Positions 6,440-6,771 of a stretch of DNA of 6,771 nt are shown piece after piece; position 1 is the first letter of the stretch; each line of letters begins with the position of its first letter. Both the position numbers and the translations under genes were made by a program. A model generated the notes under the pieces. It saw only the letters and a list, made by a program, of their open reading frames with translations. It did not search any database and was not told where the DNA came from. The stretch spans positions 1-6,771 of the forward strand of contig CALQKQ020000205.1 in NCBI GenBank assembly GCA_943331195.2. Reading direction: 5' to 3'. Source of the DNA: Akkermansia muciniphila (GTDB lineage Bacteria; Verrucomicrobiota; Verrucomicrobiia; Verrucomicrobiales; V1-33).

Positions 6440-6463
6440 TAATTTGCACGATAATTTGCACGA
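6440..6463. repeat. Perfect tandem duplication of the 12-mer TAATTTGCACGA
   Basis: TAATTTGCACGA occurs at 6440-6451 and again without a gap at 6452-6463; the minus strand reads TCGTGCAAATTA twice. It is an AT-richer island in GC-rich sequence, about 185 bases upstream of the galM start. It may be a pair of same-face regulator sites or a replication-slippage duplication. Confidence 0.6.
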
Positions 6464-6645
6464 AACCGCCCAGACCCGGCAGGTCGCAGCGGAAAGGCTC
6501 ATGCCGAAATTAAGATGACGATACAACGTCCCCCGCAAGCCGCGCCCCACCTCCCGCGCCAACCCCGGCGACGCAGGCTTTCCCGCTCGCCCCCGGCACC
6601 CCCGCCCTCGGGATGGCCAGCCACCGGCGGCCGTGACCGCCCAAC

Positions 6646-6665
6646 GGTGTCCACCTTTTAAGTCA
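6646..6665. mobile_element. Possible insertion-sequence terminus
   Basis: GGTGTCCACC (6646-6655, itself GGTG-TC-CACC) is followed by TTTTAAG and then by the stop codon of the partial frame at 6663. A reading frame ending within about 20 bases of a GGTGTCCACC-type end is a layout seen in insertion sequences. The other end lies outside the window, so no inverted-repeat partner or target duplication can be checked. Confidence 0.3.
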
Positions 6666-6771
6666 TAGAGTGCGGTAGAGTCCTATCAGGATGGCCAAGA
6701 GGTCGTGCAGGGGGCGCTTGGACCAGAGATTTTGCCGCAACCAGCGGACGAATTTGACGCTGCGCTGGGTG
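6663..6771 (-). CDS. C-terminal fragment of an unidentified protein, possibly a transposase
   Basis: Thirty-five codons are visible before the TGA (6665-6663), from 6770; the gene starts beyond the right edge. The peptide reads TQRSVKFVRWLRQNLWSKR, then PLHDLLAILIGLYRTL: a basic amphipathic stretch with Trp residues, followed by a hydrophobic helix. Basic, aromatic helices of this kind occur at the C-terminus of some DDE transposases, and the adjacent GGTGTCCACC is compatible with that. The fragment is too short to name a family; a different gene class is possible. Confidence 0.4.
   Translation of the reverse strand, partial: TQRSVKFVRWLRQNLWSKRPLHDLLAILIGLYRTL

Larger units (their letters stand above)
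6257..6645. other. Region upstream of galM without a convincing gene
   Basis: About 390 bases separate galM from the possible mobile-element end on the right. The open frames here have low-complexity Arg/Pro/Gly-rich translations with no recognisable motif. The supportable items are the 12-bp tandem repeat at 6440-6463 and an isolated AGGAGG at 6342-6347. The galM promoter presumably lies here, but I could not find a convincing -35/-10 pair. Confidence 0.6.

Noticed and set aside
6263..6658. Imperfect inverted pair (AAGGGGTGGACC at 6263-6274 and GGTGTCCACCTTTT at 6646-6659) suggesting a small non-autonomous element
   Set aside because: Only GGTGGAC and a few flanking bases match; a 7-base match within 400 bases of GC-rich sequence is easily due to chance, and no target duplication is visible.

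Overview
The window is GC-rich DNA in which every supported gene lies on the minus strand, so transcription runs from high to low coordinates. Gene content suggests a Verrucomicrobiota or other PVC-group bacterium. The pointers are a secreted two-haem cytochrome c with a PA14-like region, a signal-anchored Lys/Glu-rich protein, a secreted mutarotase, and start codons with no usable Shine-Dalgarno sequence. No rRNA or marker gene is present, so this assignment is inference.

Layout from right to left. At 6663-6771 is the C-terminal end of an unidentified protein, followed directly by a sequence that could be an insertion-sequence terminus (6646-6665). About 390 bases without a convincing gene (6257-6645) hold a perfect 12-bp tandem repeat and an isolated perfect Shine-Dalgarno site. 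Next come a secreted aldose 1-epimerase (galM, 5117-6256), a dihydroxyacetone kinase DhaK gene split by one in-frame TAG (3969-4994), and a signal-peptide protein with a C-terminal membrane anchor and no assigned function (2438-3811). After these are hisB (1839-2432), hisH (1123-1752) and a diheme cytochrome c that runs off the left edge (1-1024).

hisB starts 5 bases after the stop of the membrane-anchored protein, so the two are very likely co-transcribed. hisB and hisH catalyse the IGP dehydratase step and supply the glutaminase half of IGP synthase. The partner genes hisF and hisA are not in the window. galM and dhaK both belong to carbohydrate metabolism, but no dhaL or dhaM partner is visible. 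No complete new multigene system is evident. The strongest anomaly is the otherwise intact dhaK with a single amber codon between its two sets of active-site residues.
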